A DNA stretch of 9,837 bases from Novosphingobium sp. GTDB lineage: Bacteria > Pseudomonadota > Alphaproteobacteria > Sphingomonadales > Sphingomonadaceae. Shown here piece after piece: positions 7,059 to 9,837 of the stretch. The notes below the pieces were generated by a model, which saw only the letters and a list, made by a program, of their open reading frames with translations, searched no databases and was not told the DNA's origin. Location of the stretch: NCBI GenBank assembly GCA_027490345.1, contig JAIXYF010000425.1, positions 1-9,837 of the forward strand, given 5' to 3'. The position numbers and the translations under genes were made by a program. The first letter of the stretch is position 1, and every line of letters begins with the position of its first letter.

Positions 7059-7292
7059 AAGGGGCAGCGCAAGATCGGCAGGCCCCGCCGGAACCACGGC
7101 CAGATTGCGGTTGCTGGCCTGCGAAAGATCGGGATCGACCATCAGCTGGCCTTCCAGCGCCGCGCTCATTACCGGATCATGCACCGGGCCTTCCTCGCCG
7201 CCGCGCGTGCGCGGCGCTTCGGCCCCGCAGGCCGCGAGACCGGCACAGAGCAGCGCCGCCATGAGCGCGCGAAAAGCAGGGACAAGGTGCAT
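7041..7292 (-). CDS. Small hypothetical lipoprotein
   Basis: This is an 83-residue predicted lipoprotein. The signal peptide has a hydrophobic core around residues 6-20 and a lipobox LAAC, placing the lipidated cysteine at residue 22. Residue 23 is Gly, not Asp, so transport to the outer membrane would not be blocked by an Asp+2 rule if the organism follows it. The mature part is about 62 residues, acidic then Pro/Ala-rich, with VMSAALEGQLMVDPDLSQASNR (42-62) as its most distinctive stretch. I recall similar VDPDL-type small lipoproteins in sphingomonads but know no function. The ATG at 7292 is fixed by GGGAG six bases upstream. It diverges from the RarD-type permease gene and converges with the dehydrogenase gene. 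Its 3' end is the last copy of the 19-bp repeat. Confidence 0.75.
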   Translation of the reverse strand: MHLVPAFRALMAALLCAGLAACGAEAPRTRGGEEGPVHDPVMSAALEGQLMVDPDLSQASNRNLAVVPAGPADLALPLPDPKN

Positions 7293-7298
7293 TGTCCG

Positions 7299-7303
7299 CT
7301 CCC
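7299..7303 (-). promoter_or_regulatory. Ribosome binding site fixing the small lipoprotein start
   Basis: GGGAG on the minus strand stands six bases before the ATG at 7292. It selects this start over the in-frame ATG at 7316, which would precede the signal peptide with extra polar residues. Confidence 0.6.
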
Positions 7304-7317
7304 ATGCACTGCCCATG

Positions 7318-7345
7318 GTTAAAACCGCGTGACCACTGCCTTGAA
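7318..7345 (-). promoter_or_regulatory. Candidate promoter of the small lipoprotein gene
   Basis: On the minus strand TTCAAG (7345-7340) and TTTAAC (7323-7318) are separated by 16 bases and match the housekeeping -35 and -10 boxes at three and four of six positions. A start near 7311 would leave a leader of about 18 bases containing the ribosome binding site. On the plus strand the same spot holds TTGAAG (7341-7346), with a poor TGCCAT (7364-7369) 17 bases on, which could serve the divergent permease gene. Both are judged by eye. Confidence 0.3.
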
Positions 7346-7412
7346 GGGGCAAAGCGGGAGCCATGCCATTTTGATGCTTGGCCCTGCACCGCGCCCCTGC
7401 CATGGCGCGCGA

Positions 7413-8333
7413 ATGAGCGCAGCCTCCTCTCGCCACAACGGTGCCGTCGCCGCCATTGCGACCTACACCTTCTGGGGGTTGATGCCGATCTACTTCAAGC
7501 TGCTGGATACCATTCCCGCGCCTGAACTGCTGGCTTGGCGAATCATCTGCAGCATGCCGATCTGCCTTGCGATCATCGCCCTCCAGCGCCAGTGGCCCGC
7601 GCTGGGCGCCATGCTGCGCAACCGCGCCGTGGTGCTTCGGCTGGTGATCAGCGCTGCGCTCACCGCAACCAATTCGCTGATTTTCTTCATCGCCGTCGTC
7701 ACCGGCCACGTCCTCGCCACCAGCCTTGGTTACTATATCATGCCGCTGATCAACGTGCTGATCGGCACAGTGTTCCTGCACGAAAAGCTGAGCAGGGTGC
7801 AGTGGACCGCAGTGGTCCTTGCCGCCACCGGCATTGCCCTGCTGGCATTCGGCGAGCTCGACATGCTGCTGGTCGCCACCGCGCTGGGGGTGACGTATGC
7901 GCTCTACGGCTTCGTCCGCAAAGTCACGCCCGTCGGCGCGCTGGAAGGCGTGACCATCGAAACCGGGGCGAGCCTGATCCCGGCGCTTGCCGTGGTGGGA
8001 TGGTATGCGTGGACCGGCAGCGGCGCGGGCGGCGGATCGAGTATCACGGCCGATTGGCAGACCGCGGTGCTGCTAATGATCGGCGGCCTGTTCACCGCCA
8101 TCCCGCTGCTGTTGTTCGGCTATGCCGCGCGCCGCCTCACGCTTTCGGCCATGGGCTTTGCCCAGTTCATCACGCCCAGCATCGGCTTTCTGCTGGGCCA
8201 CTTCCTGTGGGGCGAACCGCTCGATGCCGCGCGCACCGGCTGTTTCGTGCTGATCTGGACCGCGCTGGCGCTGTTCACCTGGGACATGCTGCAGGGGACG
8301 CGGTTGAACTCACACACGAAAACGCCAGCCTAG
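7413..8333 (+). CDS. rarD: RarD-type EamA/DMT superfamily permease
   Basis: The 306-residue integral membrane protein shows about ten hydrophobic helices in two halves, as expected for the drug/metabolite transporter superfamily. RarD-type features are the opening TYTFWGLMPIYFKLL (17-31), ELLAWRIICS (38-47), SLGYYIMPLINVLIG (104-118) followed by LHEKLSRVQW, and FITPSIGFLLGHFLWGEPL (252-270). E. coli RarD was named for predicted chloramphenicol resistance, but its natural substrate is unsettled, so none is assigned here. The ATG at 7413 starts just before the first helix; the frame is open upstream from 7329, but that stretch is not family-like. The Shine-Dalgarno is weak. The gene's last 24 bases overlap the 3' end of pyrC on the other strand. 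Confidence 0.88.
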   Translation: MSAASSRHNGAVAAIATYTFWGLMPIYFKLLDTIPAPELLAWRIICSMPICLAIIALQRQWPALGAMLRNRAVVLRLVISAALTATNSLIFFIAVVTGHVLATSLGYYIMPLINVLIGTVFLHEKLSRVQWTAVVLAATGIALLAFGELDMLLVATALGVTYALYGFVRKVTPVGALEGVTIETGASLIPALAVVGWYAWTGSGAGGGSSITADWQTAVLLMIGGLFTAIPLLLFGYAARRLTLSAMGFAQFITPSIGFLLGHFLWGEPLDAARTGCFVLIWTALALFTWDMLQGTRLNSHTKTPA

Positions 8334-9353
8334 CGTTTCCCCGGCGTGGAAGGGCACGACCATCGTGTCGCCCACGTCGATTTCCTCCGGCACGGTGACG
8401 GGCGCGCGCTCCAGCGTGACGGTGCCTTCGTTGAGCGGCAGGCGGTAGAAACGCGGCCCGTGCTCGCTGGCAAAGCCTTCGAACTTGTCCAGCGCGCCTT
8501 CTTCCTCGAACACCCGAATATAGCTTTCCAGCGCAAACGGCGCGTTGAAGATGCCTGCGCAGCCGCAGGCGGCTTCCTTCAGGCGCTTGTCGTGCGGCGC
8601 GCTATCGGTGCCGAGGAAGAACTGCGGGCTGCCAGATGTCGCTGCCGCCCTGAGCGCCAGCCGGTGATGCTCGCGCTTGGCCACCGGCAGGCAATAGGCG
8701 TGGGGGCGGATCCCGCCGACGAGCATGGCGTTGCGATTGATATGGAGATGCTGCGGGGTGATCGTGGCCGCCAGATTTGGCCCCGCGCTTTCCACGAACT
8801 GCACCGCCTCACGCGTTGTCACGTGTTCGAACACGACGCGTAAGGCAGGCAGCGCCTTCGCCAGCGGGGCCAACGTGCGCTCGATGAACACGGCCTCGCG
8901 GTCGAAGATGTCGACATGATGGTCGGTCACCTCGCCGTGGATGAGGAGCGGCATCCCGATCTTCTCCATCCGCGCCAGCACCGGCATGATGTTGGCCACA
9001 TCTGTCACGCCATGCGCCGAGCCCGTGGTGGCGTGCGCGGGATAGAGCTTGGCCGCCACGAACACGCCCGCCGAATGCCCGCGCTCCACTTCATCGGGAT
9101 CGGTGTGGTCGGTGAGGTAGAGCGTCATCAGCGGCGTGAAATCGCTGCCTTCGGGAAGCGCGGCCATGATCCGGTCGCGGTAGGCTGAAACCCCCGCCAC
9201 ATCGGTCATCGGAGGGGAAAGATTGGGCATCACGATGGCCCGCGCAAACTGGCGCGCGGTGTGCGGCGCAACGCCCGCAAGCAGCGCGCCATCGCGCAAG
9301 TGGACATGCCAATCATCGGGGCGGCGGATGGTGATCGAGTCAGGTGCTGTCAT
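8310..9353 (-). CDS. pyrC: Dihydroorotase (class II, PyrC)
   Basis: PyrC cyclises carbamoyl-aspartate to dihydroorotate, the third step of de novo pyrimidine synthesis, in the cytoplasm with a two-zinc centre. At 347 residues it has the same length as E. coli PyrC, and every metal ligand falls at the E. coli number: His16 and His18 in DDWHVHLRD, the carbamylated Lys102 in AKLYPA, His139 in IHGEV, His177 in FEHVTT and Asp250 in LGTDSAPH. The stretches TITPQHL, LVGGIRPHAYCLP and GCAGIFNAP are also typical. AAGGGG lies six bases before the ATG at 9353, a good ribosome binding site. The gene stands alone among pyrimidine genes here, diverges from the ygfZ-like gene with 39 bases between, and its last 24 bases overlap rarD. 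Confidence 0.97.
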   Translation of the reverse strand: MTAPDSITIRRPDDWHVHLRDGALLAGVAPHTARQFARAIVMPNLSPPMTDVAGVSAYRDRIMAALPEGSDFTPLMTLYLTDHTDPDEVERGHSAGVFVAAKLYPAHATTGSAHGVTDVANIMPVLARMEKIGMPLLIHGEVTDHHVDIFDREAVFIERTLAPLAKALPALRVVFEHVTTREAVQFVESAGPNLAATITPQHLHINRNAMLVGGIRPHAYCLPVAKREHHRLALRAAATSGSPQFFLGTDSAPHDKRLKEAACGCAGIFNAPFALESYIRVFEEEGALDKFEGFASEHGPRFYRLPLNEGTVTLERAPVTVPEEIDVGDTMVVPFHAGETLGWRFRV

Positions 9354-9357
9354 GCCC

Positions 9358-9386
9358 TTCCCCTTAAGCCGCAGCGCCCCTATCTG
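9358..9386 (+). promoter_or_regulatory. Candidate promoter of the ygfZ-like gene, near-leaderless
   Basis: TATCTG (9381-9386) resembles a -10 box, and TTCCCC (9358-9363) is a poor -35 box 17 bases upstream. Transcription would start at about 9393, on the first base of the ATG. No Shine-Dalgarno sequence precedes that ATG, which is consistent with a leaderless message but does not prove one. Confidence 0.22.
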
Positions 9387-9392
9387 TCACGC

Positions 9393-9837
9393 ATGAGCGC
9401 ACCCCGTCTGACCAATCGCACCCTAGTACGTCTCTCGCCGCTGGATGACAGCGAGGACGTCGCCGCCTTCCTGCAAGGCCTTGTGACAAGCGATGTGCAA
9501 GGACCGCTCCCGGTCTGGGCGGGGCTGCTGAGCCCGCAGGGCAAGGCGCTGTTCGATTTTCTGGTCTGGGCGGACGGGGCGGACCTCCTGCTCGATTGCG
9601 AATCGGCCGCCGCACCGGCGCTTGCCAAGCGCCTTTCGCTGTATCGCCTGCGCCGCCGCATCAGCATCGCCGAGGACGCTACGCTCGGCGTCTACTGGCA
9701 GGCGGAAGGTGAGCCGACCGACCCGCGCCTTCCCGCGCTAGGCCGCCGCTGGATCGCGCCCGTCAGCGCCAATGATACGTCCGCCGACGCGGCGTGGCTG
9801 GCGCATCGCCTCGCCCACGGCGTCACCGAAGGCCTCA
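9393..9837 (+). CDS. ygfZ: YgfZ/GcvT-like folate-binding protein (partial, C-terminus off the right edge)
   Basis: YgfZ-family proteins bind tetrahydrofolate and help build or repair certain Fe-S cluster enzymes. They are related to the glycine-cleavage T protein (and to mitochondrial Iba57/Caf17). The first 148 residues are present, with FLQGLVTSDV (26-35), GLLSPQGKALFDFLVW (44-59), LYRLRRRISI (83-92) and HRLAHGVTEG (138-147) in the order expected for the family. The family signature K-G-C-Y-x-G-Q-E lies further downstream, outside the window, so it could not be checked. The ATG at 9393 places the conserved start of the domain immediately after the N-terminus. It diverges from pyrC with 39 bases between the start codons. 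Confidence 0.88.
   Translation, partial: MSAPRLTNRTLVRLSPLDDSEDVAAFLQGLVTSDVQGPLPVWAGLLSPQGKALFDFLVWADGADLLLDCESAAAPALAKRLSLYRLRRRISIAEDATLGVYWQAEGEPTDPRLPALGRRWIAPVSANDTSADAAWLAHRLAHGVTEGL

Noticed and set aside
1..9837. A novel defence, mobile or biosynthetic system
   Set aside because: All genes but one belong to recognisable families of core or housekeeping type. I found no transposase, integrase, attachment-site pair, CRISPR array, nuclease/ATPase pairing, toxin-antitoxin pair or composition shift, and no tRNA or rRNA.

Overview
The window is GC-rich chromosomal DNA. Its protein sequences and gene pairings look like those of an alphaproteobacterium of the Sphingomonadales (Novosphingobium/Erythrobacter-like). 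This rests on the YfgM-like/BamB pair with sphingomonad-style N-termini, a short SelO ending in the IDEVEAIWAPIAE-type tail, and weak or absent Shine-Dalgarno sequences. That placement comes from remembered protein features and was not searched. Nearly all of the sequence is coding, and no gene-free stretch exceeds about 140 bases.

Layout. On the minus strand from about 3961 down to 1 there are four co-directional genes: an alpha/beta hydrolase, a GT4 glycosyltransferase (10 bp gap), a YfgM-like membrane-anchored TPR protein, and the BamB lipoprotein, which overlaps the YfgM gene and runs off the left edge. yfgM-bamB is the envelope-biogenesis pair that lies upstream of der in many proteobacteria, so der probably lies just left of the window. 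On the plus strand from 4042 to 7006 are the protein AMPylator pseudokinase SelO and an AstD-type aldehyde dehydrogenase. The dehydrogenase converges on a small minus-strand lipoprotein gene (7041-7292). The two genes end inside a three-copy 19-bp tandem repeat that supplies the stop codon of each. Divergent from the lipoprotein is a RarD-type EamA permease (7413-8333), whose 3' end overlaps the 3' end of the dihydroorotase gene pyrC (8310-9353, minus). pyrC diverges from a partial YgfZ/GcvT-like folate-binding protein gene (9393 to the right edge).

How the genes work together. YfgM and BamB serve outer-membrane protein export and assembly. The glycosyltransferase and hydrolase may form a transcription unit, but no shared pathway can be read from them. 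SelO and YgfZ are linked in general to redox and Fe-S stress responses but are not neighbours here. PyrC catalyses the third step of pyrimidine synthesis. I see no mobile element, CRISPR array, RNA gene, toxin-antitoxin pair or defence system. This is an ordinary core-genome segment. The points worth a second look are small: the triplicated stop-codon repeat, an intrinsic-terminator-like hairpin immediately upstream of the hydrolase gene, a SelO without a C-terminal redox cysteine, an AstD-like enzyme without other ast genes, and very tight divergent and convergent junctions.
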